Part shown: positions 24,213 through 37,574 of the stretch, piece by piece
Numbering within the stretch: the first letter of the stretch is position 1
Layout of the letters: every line of letters starts with the position of its first letter
Source of the DNA: Atopsyche davidsoni
Lineage: Eukaryota > Arthropoda > Insecta > Trichoptera > Hydrobiosidae
DNA length: 64,000 nt
Reading direction: 5' to 3'
NCBI GenBank assembly: GCA_022113835.1
Contig: JAILWY010000009.1
Span: 4,997,501-5,061,500 of the forward strand
Notes under the pieces: model-generated
What the model was told of the DNA's origin: nothing
What the model saw: the letters and a program-made list of their open reading frames with translations, nothing else
Databases searched by the model: none
Made by a program: the position numbers and the translations under genes

Positions 24213-24220
24213 TATATAAA
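24213..24220 (+). promoter_or_regulatory. TATA box of ref(2)P/p62
   Basis: TATATAAA, followed by a predicted start near 24245 and a non-coding first exon that ends at 24331 with the donor AAATAT/GTAAGT. The matching acceptor TTTTTTAG at 25890 lies 14 bp before the start codon. Confidence 0.6.
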
Positions 24221-24331
24221 ACATTATCACGGTCGCTTTCTCAACCATTCGTGTTTCCAAAGAAGTTTGTGCAGGACGTGCCGCCGTAAGACTTAAATAT
24301 TAACTTGGAGTGTGCTCAAACTATAAAATAT

Positions 24332-25890
24332 GTAAGTTTTTATATATCCGCCATTCGTGTAACTTTTTTAATAACTGAATAGTTTATTATCATTTTACTT
24401 CTGTTACACGTAAAATCTTGGAACGTGAAATGAATGCATATGTTTTCGATATATAATTTTATTGCTATGACATATTATTTGATTACTCTGAAGGTTTGTT
24501 TATACTTTCAAAAGTTGTGAGCGACTGTTTTACGTTATTGGGAAAACGTTTGGCTTCTTGCACAGACAGACATTTTACCTTTCGCTTAAATTTAAGTACT
24601 TAGAATATTTTTCATTTCCTTTCTAGCCGGTTTTATTAACAAGTAAAGTAGGTTTTGTGCGTCGTTAAAAATATACATGTTTATAATCTTGTTTAGTATT
24701 GGGTAACGAATACGATTACCGAATCACTGCGTAATACCCGGAAATAAAATTCGGCGAAGATAAATTATAAGAAGAAAAATTAATACTTAATATATGTATG
24801 TTTTTCCTCAATGTTACTTAATGTTTTTTTTACAACTAAAGGAAATTCATATTCCAATAATTATACCCACCTCTGTTTTCACAGACAAAGGCTTCTCAGA
24901 ATGCCTTGTAATGAAAATTGATCAATGACTCATACTTTTTCTCTTTGTTCTAGAAGCAAAGTCAATGACTTTATATTTATTGATCAAAATCAGATTTATT
25001 ATTTCAGTTCCCAATGTGAACTTAATATTTGATATTTTATGTATGTGTACTTCTATTTGATATAAAATTATCAGCAGTTCATACAATTTTTGATAATAAA
25101 ATTGTAATAACCATTCAGTTAGTACTTGTGTGCCTATGGTTGTAGCCAACTAAAATATTCTAGAAACTGTAAATTGTCTTCTAGAGATAAACTAAGTTAT
25201 CCACGATGGACTGATTTAATTTTGTGAAACTATATAAAAAAAACGAAAATGATTAGCAATCGCTAGAAAACTATGATCATGATCTTAATCAAGATTAATA
25301 TTTAAGACTTAATATTTATCAAACATAGATTTTATAGATTTATTGACCCTGCTTATAAAATGGCTGTTATTTGCCACGTACGAACAGTTGTAAAACAGCA
25401 CAGTCATGCATATTTATTGCTGAAATAGTGCGCATATATCGTTATGTTCAATACAAAAACTGTCATAGTATTTAAACTCTGCACAAACATTAATTCCAGT
25501 CAGTATATTTTCATTGGTTTTGCTATTATAATGATTTGTGAATTTTACTTTTTGTACTATACCTTACTTAAGCATTCAAAGTATTGCGTATAAGTGTATT
25601 TGTACTTTGCTATCCAAGTATGACAAAAAAATGTAATAAAAGAAATTCCGCTATTTGAGTCAAAATACTATTTCTTAGTAAATAAACAATTTAACAAAAA
25701 GTATTAAATCAGATAATCAATATTATATACTAGTAACTTCATTCTCTCAAACACTGTCTACAATTATACAAAAAGTTGCTATTGAATGAAGATATTTTAG
25801 AATTTGTAAAAACAATTTTAAAATACAATGTGTTGAAAGTGCTGACTGTTTAAATTTCTTATTTTTTTTTAAACATTACCTTTTTTTTAG
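24332..25890 (+). other. 5' UTR intron of p62
   Basis: Inferred from a strong donor (GTAAGTTTTT) at 24332 and a polypyrimidine-rich acceptor (T8AG) at 25890. It is AT-rich with no coding sequence. A second TGACTCA core lies at about 24926-24932. Confidence 0.55.
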
Positions 25891-25904
25891 AATAATAATT
25901 CAAG

Positions 25905-28737
25905 ATGCAGTCCGATAACAGTGTGGCTTTCAAAGTCTCTGCAACGCTATGCCCCCAAAACGAGGACAAAGTTGAAGTCAGGCGTTTTGCCATTGACAAG
26001 TCCGTGGTGACTAACTTTGAATATTTGCGTGCAAAATTGCAAAACATTTATCCTCCCTTGAAAGTGGCAATTTTCACAGTTTCATGGATTGGTGAGTACA
26101 CATTTTTTTATTATTGCATCTGTGTACACAATAAAATTAATTGTATTTACCATAAGAAAGTATGAATAAGAATATATATGTTAATTTTTATTTTACTAAT
26201 TTGAATCAAAAGAAAATGTTAGTCAAGTAAATAAAGAAGTGGATTAATTGTGCGAGAATTTCAACATTTGTGATATATTGCATAATGTATTTTCAGATGA
26301 TGAAAATGATGATGTAACAATCTCCAGTGATGATGAACTAGTAGTTGCTTTGTACAGTATGAAGGATGACTTGAAGAAATTGAAAGTAAAGGTCAGCGGC
26401 CCTTCCACAGAGTGCGAAGAGGCAGAAGAAATTCCACACATATTTATTGCAGAGTCCAATGCAAACCCACGTAGTAAGTATTTAATAATGTCATGCTATT
26501 TTTCTGTATAAATATTCAATACAAGTTTTATATAAATAAATGTGTATTTTTTTTAATTTAGAACGCCCTTCTGATGGCCCAGCACAGCACTATGGCGTTG
26601 TTTGTGACTCTTGTGAAGGCCCAGTAGTTGGATTCCGCTACAAGTGCGTGACATGCGAGGACTATGACCTCTGCGGTGTATGTGAGGGCAACAAGGCCCA
26701 CTCGGAGCACTTCATGCTGCGCATCCCGGTCTCTCTCGGGCCTCTGGTAAGATTTTAGTTGTTACTCTTATGTCCTGAAAACTCTTGTTTTATACTTCAT
26801 AATGCAATAATAACTAATAACATTTTATTATATTTACAGAAACCTCGATTTGCGAGAACTGTAGGTCACACACTATTCAAATCCCTCAGAAGGTGTGGTA
26901 CTTATAACCCTCAAAATAATGAGGGTCAGTGTCCCTTAAAAAGGCAAAGAGGAGATAGGTGAGACTTCTTAATAGTATAAGCTATTTTCAACTCAAAATA
27001 AATGCGGTGTAGTTTAATAAAATGAAAATTTTAAGTGTTATATAATGTTTTAATATATATTTTTTCAATATTTTAGACACCCTTGTGGAGACGGTAATGC
27101 TTCTGAAGGTAAACATGGTAGACACGAAAGACATGGAAGCCGGCATGATAATCGGCAAGAAGGGCGCTGTGATCAAGGACACGAAGGACCTCACGAAGGC
27201 CGCCCCGAGGGGCGACACGGCTGCCCTCGTGGCCGCCACGGAAGGCACGAAGGTCGCAACAAGGGTGGATGGTTCAATACTTTCGCCACATACATGAATG
27301 AGTTCGCCAATCTAGCCGATTTCCCAGAGGCTCAAGCTAATAAACCAGAGGCTTCTGCTCCGGCTGCCAGTTCTGCTGTTCCTGAAGCTACGGCTCCTCC
27401 AGCATCGACCCCCATTCTGATCCCCACCCCTGCCAACGCTCCTGGAGAAAATACTAATACTGGTAATGCCACGCAAGAAAGTGATTTGGTTGATTTTCAA
27501 GTAAAATTCTTGCAAAATGTAGGGCGCGCTGTGGCTAAGATGCTCGATCCTCATGGGATCCAAGTAGATTATGACATTGAAACCGGAGATAGCAAGGCAA
27601 CTGAGCCCCGGGATAAGACCGGTGATGGTCCCACACTCCCTTCTCGTGAAAATAGCTCAAAGCCCAAGGATACTAATCCGTTCTCTAAGGAGACTACTCC
27701 TCAGCAGGCCTCTTTGATCGACATTGATAGTAAATCTTCAGTATCTGATGATAATATGAGATCTTCAGATTCTCCCGATAAAGCAGATGAATGGACTATT
27801 TTAAATGATGAGCCTTTTGAAGGTATGTGTAGTTTGAGTGAGTTTTGTATGGAGTAGCTTTTTTATTTTAATGGTAGTTTTGAATTATTCAAAAAATTGT
27901 AGTCTAGTACAATCTTTTTCATCCAAGTTTTTTCAAATTCCCACCTTTTGCACTTTGATATTATTTAGACAGTTTTCCACTTCCAGTTCCACACGCAGCC
28001 CCTTTTTGTTGTATAATTTTATGTATTGGAGTATTTGTATGTATATGTTTATTTTTTTGACGTTTCAATTGTTATTATTGTTCATAAAATGTTCATTTTA
28101 TTGTAGCGTCTACCCAAGGTGATAACGTTGTTAATCCACATAAGATTGGATTTGATTTGGATAAAATGACTAAGGATTTCCAAAAGCACATGGAACTTGA
28201 AAATATTGCTGGCAATGTGGCAACCACTTCTGCCAATTCAAATACAAAGGGAGTTTATCCTAATATCGAAAGTGTCACATTTGTCCCTATGACGGTTGAA
28301 CCCACTGTGCGCGAAACGCCCAAGGATCCTCCAGCTCAGACAAAACCTGAGGGAAATCAATACCGTCCTACAAGTATGTATAAATAACAAAATATTTTTA
28401 ATATTTGCAGTTATCCTATGCTAAAGAAGGCGTTCACTTTGGGTTATTCGGGGCTGACTGAAAATTCAAATACTTGGTAAAGAAGACATTCGAGAATATA
28501 TTACATGTTTTTTATTTGAATAATTTTTTGTAAGAATAAAAAAAAAACATCCAGTCATCAATAAATAATACTGACTATTGTTTGTTATATTTTGCAGAAC
28601 CACACATCGCTGAGGCTCTGGACAAAATGATTGCAATGGGATTCAAGAATGAAGGGGGTCGTCTTGCAAGATTGCTGGAGGCCAAAAATGGGAACATCAG
28701 TGCTGTTCTGGATACCCTGACAATGAGTCTGCGCTAA
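25905..28737 (+). CDS. ref(2)P: Ref(2)P / p62 (sequestosome-1), autophagy receptor
   Basis: Ubiquitin-binding cargo receptor of selective autophagy; it forms cytoplasmic condensates and delivers ubiquitinated protein to Atg8. Exons 25905-26091, 26297-26473, 26562-26746, 26840-26958, 27077-27822, 28107-28373 and 28598-28737 join in phase to 606 aa. The PB1 domain (residues 1-85) has the basic face and the acidic OPCA motif [15 protein letters not shown] at 63-77. A ZZ zinc finger lies at 131-176 (C136, C139, C150, C153, C159, C162). Next is a His/Gly/Arg-rich stretch (about 223-290), then a Pro/Ala/Ser/Thr-rich linker. An LIR motif W462-T-I-L465 follows acidic DE. The UBA domain (about 562-603, MIAMGF) ends the protein. 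Exon 4 also carries a Cys-containing LRRCGTYNP segment. Promoter features suggest stress control (see the CNC-Maf-like site). The downstream neighbour is convergent. Confidence 0.97.
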
Positions 28738-29893
28738 TTAACGTTACTAGCAGTGTTAGATATGGTCTTTGAAAAATGCTTTGAACTACGGAATAGCCAT
28801 CTTTCTTTGTGGAAAAATATTAGTTAAGTATTGCAGATGTTACCTACTGGCTTAGTGTACACGGTAGAAGTTGCCTGCGCTATAATCTTAGTATTATTAA
28901 AATTGTACTCTCTAATCTGAGTAAATTCAGTGTCATTATGCTGGAGTATTGTTAACTATTGTGCCTATTGCTGGAAAGTCGAATTGAATTTAAATTACGA
29001 CATTGCGATAGAGGATTTTAATTACGAGTGTATTGCCCGTATAAATTTGAATGGTAATGGAACCCCATTTTTTCTATAATTATACCGTGTGAAATGATAA
29101 TTTCTTCACTAAAATATTGTGGTTTTTGGTATACACAATTAGTATGTAGTTACATGTTTAATGAAATGATTATTCTTCATTATATCCTTGGTAAAGGTTT
29201 TTATGCATCTTATTAAATATTATTAATGAATAAAGAGCATCCATAAAATACCAAATATTGAGTTTTTATTGTGTTATGTTTTTATTATGACAAAAGTCAT
29301 AAATGAAACGATCCTACTTTTAAAATAATTATGTGGTCTAGGGCACTATCAGACGTCAGCAACCTGGATTGCTGGAATAAGACCCAAGATAGTGCATCTA
29401 TCCTATGTAATATGTAAACTACTCTATTCATCTATGGGAAGGCATTAGTAAAAACAAATTATTAACTTAGCTAATAAAACGACATTGAATCATAGAATAA
29501 AAATTTACTATGATATTTGATTAGTTGCACAATGATCTTGTTAAATTATAATATTTGGGAGTACAGAGAAATCGTGGTTCTTGACAGTGCCGAGACAACG
29601 ATTTATTAAGTATGCCAATAATGAAGTTCATCTTTAATAATACTTATGCAAATCAACTGGAATAAATATAAAAACTTTATTCAATATAATTACTATATTA
29701 TGTACATTTTATTGTTGTACAAAAAACTTTAAAAATTACTTCCTAATGACATATTATTGTTTTTGATTTTTCATTAAAACTTGTTATAAGAAATAATTTA
29801 TTACAAAGAAATGTTCCTATCCAATATCCAATTATATACATATTTTTATGTTTTAATTACAAATGCATGAGCTATTTTCAGTGTCATATCAGT
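28738..29893. other. Convergent 3' UTRs of p62 and the carboxypeptidase
   Basis: p62 has an AATAAA at 29229-29234 (+ strand). The carboxypeptidase has one at 29681-29676 (- strand). The stretch between is AT-rich and holds no coding sequence. Confidence 0.65.
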
Positions 29894-32800
29894 TTAAATA
29901 TGGTCCAGGGTCATCCAATATTTTATGAATTGTTTGTACGTACTTCTAATAAGTTTGACAGTGTCAGGATCATCTTTATTTGAAGGCATTAAATCTAAAT
30001 GATGAGCGCCTTCCGGAATAAATACATAGAATGTTTTATCATTAAAAACTTTGGTTACTCCTCCACTGCTCCACGGGTCGAGTAGTCCATTACTAAACAT
30101 TATATTGGAGGCCGACCTAAGCATTTCCCTTCCTCCGTATTCCTTTTCAGCCAACTGATAATTGGGTTTGACTCCCCATTTATTCTTGCACTCCGCAGTA
30201 AACTTGTCCTTGTTGAAGGCAGCTGCTTCGAACATATCGTGCTTTCCGGTTGTACACATTGGCATAACCATTTCCGTGCACGCCTGAAAATGGCATAAAA
30301 AGTCATAAGTTATATCGAAATATCTACCATTGTACAAGGTGAAGGAAAAAGTAGTATCGTAAGTGATTTTATTTGCTAAATAATTTGTTCAAGTCACCCA
30401 CAGCACATGTAACTTGAGGGATCGCTTGATTTTAATATTGTCACAAGTAAATCGTTACATACCTGGAAATCCCATCCTTTATCTCCTAAATCAGGATTGT
30501 AAGTGCTACCACCGATATCTATGCATTTCGTTGTACCTGTGTAATTAGCAAATACACCAATAGCTGAACGTAGAGCCTAAAAAATATTCTCGTGATATTA
30601 ATAAGAGAGGTAATATGACAGAGCTTGAAACATTTTTTTTTTAAATTTTAATTGAAAATAATTATCTTACCGTTAATAAAGGCTGACCAGTGAGGGAGTC
30701 ATTATTGAGATATTGGCAAAATTGGCTAACAGGGCGTGCCGGTAGCGGTACCATAAAATCACATTCATATGGATAATTAACCATGGCTAGGGTGGTATAA
30801 ACATCAGAAAGCCAGTCAATCAATGTCTGAGTTCCGTTTTCACCTTCAAGATTTTTACAAAGATTCCATGCTTTAGAAAAACTAGTTCTCCCTTCAGTTG
30901 TCGAAGTAAAGTTTCTATAATAAAAAATTATCACATTACAAAGGGCTAGAATTTGTAATACACAATTTTTTTACTTAATCAGGGAATTAACTAATTTAAT
31001 TTTGGCAAAGACTCGCTTTTGAATTCCAGCAAGTGCAAAGAAAGATACAAGGATAGTCAGTGTTTGTGAAATTACACAAATTTGATTTTAATATGACATA
31101 GAAATGAATGAATATTAATTTCTGGTGTATTTTAATTTTACTGTAACTTTGTTATTTGAGTAAATATGTGATACTTTTGAATATCTAATCATTTCAATGT
31201 TGGTATGGCAACAATCTTGTTTCGTTATTTTATATCGAAAGTGAGCATTCTATATAATTTACAGTGTGCAGTTATATTCATTGATTGTAAAATAAGCCAT
31301 GTATGTGGTTTATTTATGATAAAAGTTCAACAGTGTAAGATATCATCACCACAGAAGGATCGCATATCCTTTGGCATAAATTTGTCCTTGTATACTAATT
31401 TTAATGGATGAGAGTTTTTACTCTGGTTTCTTCAAATGCGAACGCTCAACTTGAAGATTTAACATAATGATCAACCAAAAAGGTTTCGAAAAGAAGATGT
31501 TTGGGGCTCGCAACCCATGGGTGACTGAGTGAAGAGTTTTAAAACATTTAGTAGATATAAATTTTTTTGGGAATAAAGTATATTTACATATAATTATATC
31601 TAATAAGCCCACCTGATAATTGGCCAGGATTTGAGTATGTTTGTAGAACAGGCATGACTTTCAGATCGAAAACTAGAAGTTGTTATTTGGAAGAAAGCAT
31701 CGCATTGTACCATTCCATCGAATTGTAAAATTGGTGCAGAAGCTGCGATGGCACCTTTTACAATATGAGGATACTTCATCCTGAAATATGCTGCCAACAT
31801 CCCTCCATACGATCCTAAAAACAAACAGTATCATTATCATCACAATTTTCCGTGTATATTGTGTACACAAAGAAGAGAAGAGTCAGGCTTATTGTGAAAT
31901 TCAGAGATCGGTGCTTTGAGAGGAATGGAGTCCAGGGGCTTGCACCTTCAGGGCGTACTTGAAAAATATCTTCACCAAATTAAAAACCTCACTCTTCTTC
32001 CACTCGTCTACTTCATGTAATCAGATTTGATAGTCAGCAAGCGCATCTTATATTAATCTCTCAAGGAATGAGACAAATAATCTTGAAAAACCCAAATCCT
32101 CAAAAGTAAACTAACTGGATAGTAATTAACGATAAAGCTATATTTTGCTATGGTTTTGGAAAATTATTTATAATAGATTAAGGGATATGTTTAGAGTACA
32201 CTTTAGTTTCAGATCCAGGAATTATAAGCCTAACTGGTGGTTTTCTTGTTACTAAAAGTTAAGAGTCACTTTGTAGCATTTAAAGCTACAGCTACCACTA
32301 TTCATCTTCAAAATAATATTGATTTGAATTTTTGGGAGACTTTGTTTATTTTAATGATTTAATGTAACAACTTACCTCCAAATGCAATAACCTGGGTCTC
32401 ATTGTTGTCTTTTTTTAAATAATATATGAGATCAGCGTAATCAGCCAATGCTTGTGTTGAGGTGAGATATCCAGAATATTGTGGCGATGAAAATGATCGG
32501 TTTCCAAATGGTAAGGACTCTCCATAGTACCTGAAGGTATGATCATTTAATAACATATATTTTAATTTCAATTGACAAAAATTTATAATAATTGGTCAGA
32601 GAATGAAATGAAATTGTGAGAAAATGATCTGTTTAATTTTGTGGTAGAGTATTTTATTCTCTTACTCAGAACCTTTTATTCAATGATGCCGTAGCCTGCT
32701 ATTAATTATGACCTAAATATTTTTTAGTCAATAAATAAAAAGCAACTTGGGTGCCATTATGTTTTGGTTTATTTAGATTTAGAAAGTTAAAATATTTTAA

Positions 32801-34031
32801 ATAAAAAAAATTGCTACTTTTCAAAAGTTTGACCAAAAAGTAAAAATTTTAGAGATTTATTTATAAAGCTTAATAATATTTGTTAGCTGCCCATATAATA
32901 TGAATTGTTAAATAATTTGAAAATGTTCAATATGCATAAATGCCATCAGAGTAAGTTTTTAAGGTGGTTTTAAATAAAATGAGAGTTTGATAGAAATTGT
33001 AATGTTTTTTATGATTTCACCTGTGCTCTGCAAAAACAATTAAAGCGCCGAATTCCTCTGCATTTTCCCAGATAAAACCTGTATGCTCAGCAAATAGCTC
33101 AATCGCCCCCTAGAAGTCAAAACATGATAATAAATTATAATAAATATGACAATAAAGATTATTAATAATATGCAACATGATTGAAGTAAAATCATAGTAT
33201 GTAGATAAAATTAAGTTTTAATGATGACTTTAATGTTGAAAAATTTTAAGTGCATATTTTAGTTTGGTTTATTATTTTTTATAGATTTTACTGAGCATAA
33301 AAAAAATATCATAAAAAAAGATATTAAAAAATAATAAATATCAACGAATATTGACTTGAACGTTCGCGCCATAATAATCAGCTGTTCTCATCAACTGTCA
33401 AAAAAAACGCGTAAATTTCGCGATTGGATCGATAAGTAGGTATTATGAAGAAATTCATGTTAAGATGAGAATTTCGGTTTTAATTAAATAGTCCAATAAC
33501 GCTATTCCTCAGTCGCGTATCTGCCGGCCAAACCGAGAATGATAACAAGTAGATATTTGCATTTATTTTTCATTGGTTTTATATTTTACATATTACGAAA
33601 ATAACTAACTGCGGTTAGACTCGTTTCAATTGGGTAGGTATTAAAAATTCAGTAATTAAGCGATAAAAACATGCTCTAGTGCTCTCGATAACAAAAACAT
33701 CATTGTTGCAAATATAATTTGGTTTACACGAATTCGGAGGATTGATTGTTTTTTTATTTTTATTTTATTAACATGTTTATACCGTCGTGAATTGAATGAG
33801 TGATCTTACCTCGTTCCCTGTGTAAAAGAAAATAGGTCCGTTCTGTTTATCCCAGTAGGTGTCGTTTATTAAATAACGAATATTGAATGTTTTATCCGAA
33901 GCGAAGCCGAAATGATCTACCGGAACTTCGAACTGGAGAGTTTTGTAGACTCTCGTCTTCTTCAACGAGTGCGATAGACGACATTGCGACGAGAGAAATA
34001 TGAAAAACAGGACCAGAGTTTTCGTTGACAT
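29894..34031 (-). CDS. PRCP: Lysosomal Pro-X carboxypeptidase-like (S28 peptidase)
   Basis: Serine carboxypeptidase of family S28 that removes a C-terminal residue after proline; it is expected in lysosomes or secreted. Exons 34031-33810, 33109-33021, 32530-32376, 31814-31613, 30914-30671, 30576-30463 and 30283-29894 join in phase to 471 aa. The N-terminus MSTKTLVLFFIFLSSQC is a signal peptide. It is followed by FEVPVDHF and the family blocks IFFYTGNEG, FAEHRYYGESLPFG and IAFGGSYGGML with the nucleophile Ser157. The charge-relay Asp411 (SNGLLDPWSSGG) and His436/437 (GAHHLDL) are present, so it should be active. ACTEMVMPMC and the ESLPFG block favour PRCP over DPP7, but insects have several paralogues. 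Several NxT/S sites (for example NDT, NFT, NYT) fit a glycoprotein. Confidence 0.94.
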
Positions 34032-35177
34032 CTTGCCACTGCAATACCGCAATATCAACTGAAACTGTGGCCTGAGCTCAGACCACAGCAACAAGCACTG
34101 GGCTGGTGTGACAAACTCGAATAAATTCCGTATATCACAAGTTACGAAAAAAAAAAAAAACACAATATGATACCTAAGGTGTATCAAATGTGGGTAATGT
34201 GCTAAATATAAAGCAGATTACCACACTTCTATTTGAGTGTCTAATCTACAAATTATTACTGATATATTTAATTGCTGTAAATATTAAAACTATTCAATAA
34301 TAATTAATAAGTAGTCATACTGATATATTGGTAACATGCATTTGATGCCAGCCAACTGAGCACAGTGCCAGCCATCAGACATACCTACTACATCCTTATT
34401 GTGTCTAATTGAATTAGTATGAGTAAAATAAACTAAACAGGAATTACAATGGTGAATATCTCCTACTCCATCTTAATTAGGTTAATGAAGAATAATTGAA
34501 TCAGAATTTCAGCTTGAAAAATAACTAAATCCACCCGTCTTGAGAATATTAGATGTACGTATCCTGGAGTTTAATCAGTCTTTATTGGATGTTTTTTTTT
34601 GAGCAATCATTATTCATAGTATTAAATATTACTTGCTGATTATGCAATTTGGAAATAAATTCTGTTTTTGTTTAAAAAAATTGTACATATAATAAATAAT
34701 TTAACTTTAAACCGCATTAAAAAAGGATGTCTGATTTCTAAAATGCCTAAGGTATGTGTTTTTCATTTTTATTTAAAAAGGAAGTTTTAAAATATTGTAA
34801 AATGAATAGTATTGATGGTGTAATATATTAAGTTTGCTGGTGGTATTAGGATACCATCGATTTCTCGTAAAAAAAATATCTTTGTTTTGGCCTGAGTATT
34901 TTATTAAAATCAGTTTCAAACAACCACCCAGTTTTCCAATCAAAATGTCTTTGACCTAAGATAAGTATTTATCATAATAAACACTACAGTATCATATGTA
35001 TATGCTTATGTACACAGAACTTCAAATACAATAATATATCATCATTTAGATACTCATGGAATCCATTAAATATTATATTTACCAAGTTAAGTGATGTAAT
35101 CTCTTTAAAATTTTAAAATAAATAAAGACACCTAGAGATAAAGAACGGAGTAAAACATTGAACTGAAAATAATTTGT
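34032..35177. other. Intergenic stretch, PRCP start to Nup43 3' end
   Basis: AT-rich, no coding sequence seen. It should contain the PRCP promoter at its left end and the Nup43 transcription end at its right. A - strand AATAAA lies at 35183-35178. Confidence 0.6.
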
Positions 35178-35220
35178 TTTATTTATTTATAAAATATATT
35201 TCAAACATACAAAAAAATAA

Positions 35221-36731
35221 TTACGTATAAACATTCTTAATAACATAGAAAGCTTCATTATCGCATCCACACAAGACTCTGTTTTTGTTACAATCTATTG
35301 AGTTTATTGGCAGGTGCAGGTCAGACATGAGAGCCACCACTTCCAGATTGGCTCGATCTTGATCGCTCATCAACCAGGGGTTAATAGTGGATTCATTAAG
35401 AGACATAGTAGAGCTCATTGTAGTGGTAATTTGCTTGGTCATTGTGGACGTGTTCCAGTGCCAGATTTCACCACTTGCTGAGCAGGTGAAAAGTCTTTGC
35501 GGATGATCAGGGTGGAATTGTATCTCTGACACGGCAGCAGAGTGAGCATTGAGTAAAGATGCAGGATAAGTGTTGATTCTCAAATCCCACACGGCTAGTG
35601 CTCCATTTTCACTGCCCGCGAGGACCAGGTGACGCTGAGTTGGATGATGGACCATGCTGGTAGCAGCTACTTGGTCTCCGCTCAGTAAGAAGGTAGATGA
35701 GGGGCTATTAGTGGGTGATCTCAAATCCCAGATCTTCATCTGTCCACGAAGATTTCCTGTTAAAACCTGCAAATTGAGTATTGTTTACATCAATTTCAGT
35801 CAATGCGGGCCAATGTATTGTTGTCTATTCAAAGGTACTTTTTATATACATTTATATTTTGGCTGTTAAGTCTTGTTTAGAAGCTGGTCTGCAGTTGAGG
35901 TTGACATTCGTAGACTTCTTAACAAGCCTTAAGTGTCATTTTAAAATGAACTTATAAAAAAAATGTATCATGGTATGAGACTAATATTAAAAATGTATGT
36001 AAAATGTTTTAATAGTAATTTAAAAATAAACATATACTAACCTCATTGTGTTTTAAGAAGCATACGGAGTGTAGAGAACAACTATCAGCGTGGTCTATAG
36101 TCCGGACAACTTGTGACTGGTGAGATGTTAGGAAATTCATTCTGCCATCCTCTCCTACACTTACAATATCTCCTTCCATTACTGCTAATGCAGTACAAGG
36201 ACTTTTTGTGCCATTACTACGAATTGAGAAAAAAGTATTATTAATAATATTTAGAAGTATCACAATATATAACATGAAAATGAATCCATAATCAATATTG
36301 AAAACTAGCAACCATTGATAAGTAGAGGAATTCTAAAGATGCTTACTTGACACATATGAAATAAGTGAAACTTACTTAAATGTGTGTAGATTATTCCAAG
36401 TAATAGCTTCTTTGAATGGAGTTGATTTTTCATAATTGCTAAGAGTAAGTAACTTAACAAAACCATTGGAGGACGAAGCCACAAGGTTTAACCTATCCAC
36501 AAATTTCATTTCAGTTACATCTCCATCAAATACAAAAGTATTGACGACCCTAGGATAGTCACTTTCTTCTTGATCGTCATTGTTTGATTCGGAAGTCCAG
36601 AGTTTTATAGAATTGACATCATTGTCCCAACTGCCCGTAAGGAATGATTTAGTTTCGACGTATTCCTCTAGAAGCCACCTGACTCGGTTAATTTTTTCAG
36701 ATACAAAAGTGCCTTGTATATCGACAGACAT
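35221..36731 (-). CDS. Nup43: Nucleoporin Nup43 (WD40 repeat)
   Basis: Beta-propeller subunit of the Y-shaped Nup107-160 complex, part of the nuclear-pore scaffold. Exons 36731-36376, 36216-36042 and 35766-35221 join in phase to 358 aa, close to human Nup43. Conserved blocks include the N-terminal FVSEKINRVRW and GSWDND. Other blocks are VGEDGRMNFL, VRTIDHADSCSLHSV, GQMKIWDLRSP, GALAVWDLR, SEIQFHPDHPQRLFTCS and GEIWHWN. The C-terminus ends in CGCDNEAFYVIKNVYT, which matches the end of the family. Three WD-type IWDLR/VWDLR/HWN strands are visible. ATG has A at -3 and is preceded by a short AT-rich leader. The next gene on the right is divergent. Confidence 0.96.
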
Positions 36732-37560
36732 TTTATCAAATCATCAGCCAATTAATTGTGTACAGATGAAAACTATTTATTTGCACCGCATCACTTTTAA
36801 ACATAACCAAGTAGACAAATTTGTTAGGCGGGCTGTCAAAACTCAAAATGGGATTTGAAAAATTGCCAGTCAAAAAAAAAAAGATTTTTCAATAAATAAT
36901 AAAATTTAAAAAATAATAAAATAAGCACACACGAGGCTTTATTATAAATTACGTAATAATATAAAAGTGCAAAATTTTAAATATATAATTTTTTTCATCA
37001 AATTATTATAATTTTTTTACTCAATCCGTATTACTAAAAATATCCAAATCGATGCAAATATCACTGCTACAAAGATTAAACGGTGTAATGACACATCAAT
37101 ATGTTTTGATCCCAGTGGTCAGATTTCAGTCACATCCATAGACAAAACTTTTATTTACTATTTGTAGCGTTTTATTAATGATACAGTAAAATTATAAAAC
37201 ATGAACACAGTTACTAAACAACAAATTGTCAAATATATAATGACCAATAAAATAATAAAAATTTTGACACAATGCCAAAGATAAAGTTTTGTCACAGCAT
37301 TTGCGTTTTTTTTTTTTTTTAATTAAAAAAAAAAAAATTAAACAGTTTACTACAGAATTTGCATCGTTTAATTAATATTTATATTTTTTAATGAAAATAT
37401 TATAATTTTTTAAAGTAGACATAAAATGAAATTATTTTTCTAGAAGAGTTTTTAAAAAAAAAAAAAAAACAATTATGTCAAAAAAATTTTAACGCAGATG
37501 CTCTGAAACAACTAGACTTAAAATAAATATATATTTTTTTAATTTAATATCTTATTCGTA
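36732..37560. other. Intergenic, Nup43 / nicotinic receptor divergent region
   Basis: AT-rich. A fold-back region spans about 37284-37512: CAGCATTTGCGTT before a T15-AATT-A13 tract (37306-37337) is matched by AACGCAGATGCTCTG (reverse) at about 37491-37505. No coding sequence was seen. Confidence 0.5.
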
Positions 37561-37574
37561 ATATATTTTAAAAG

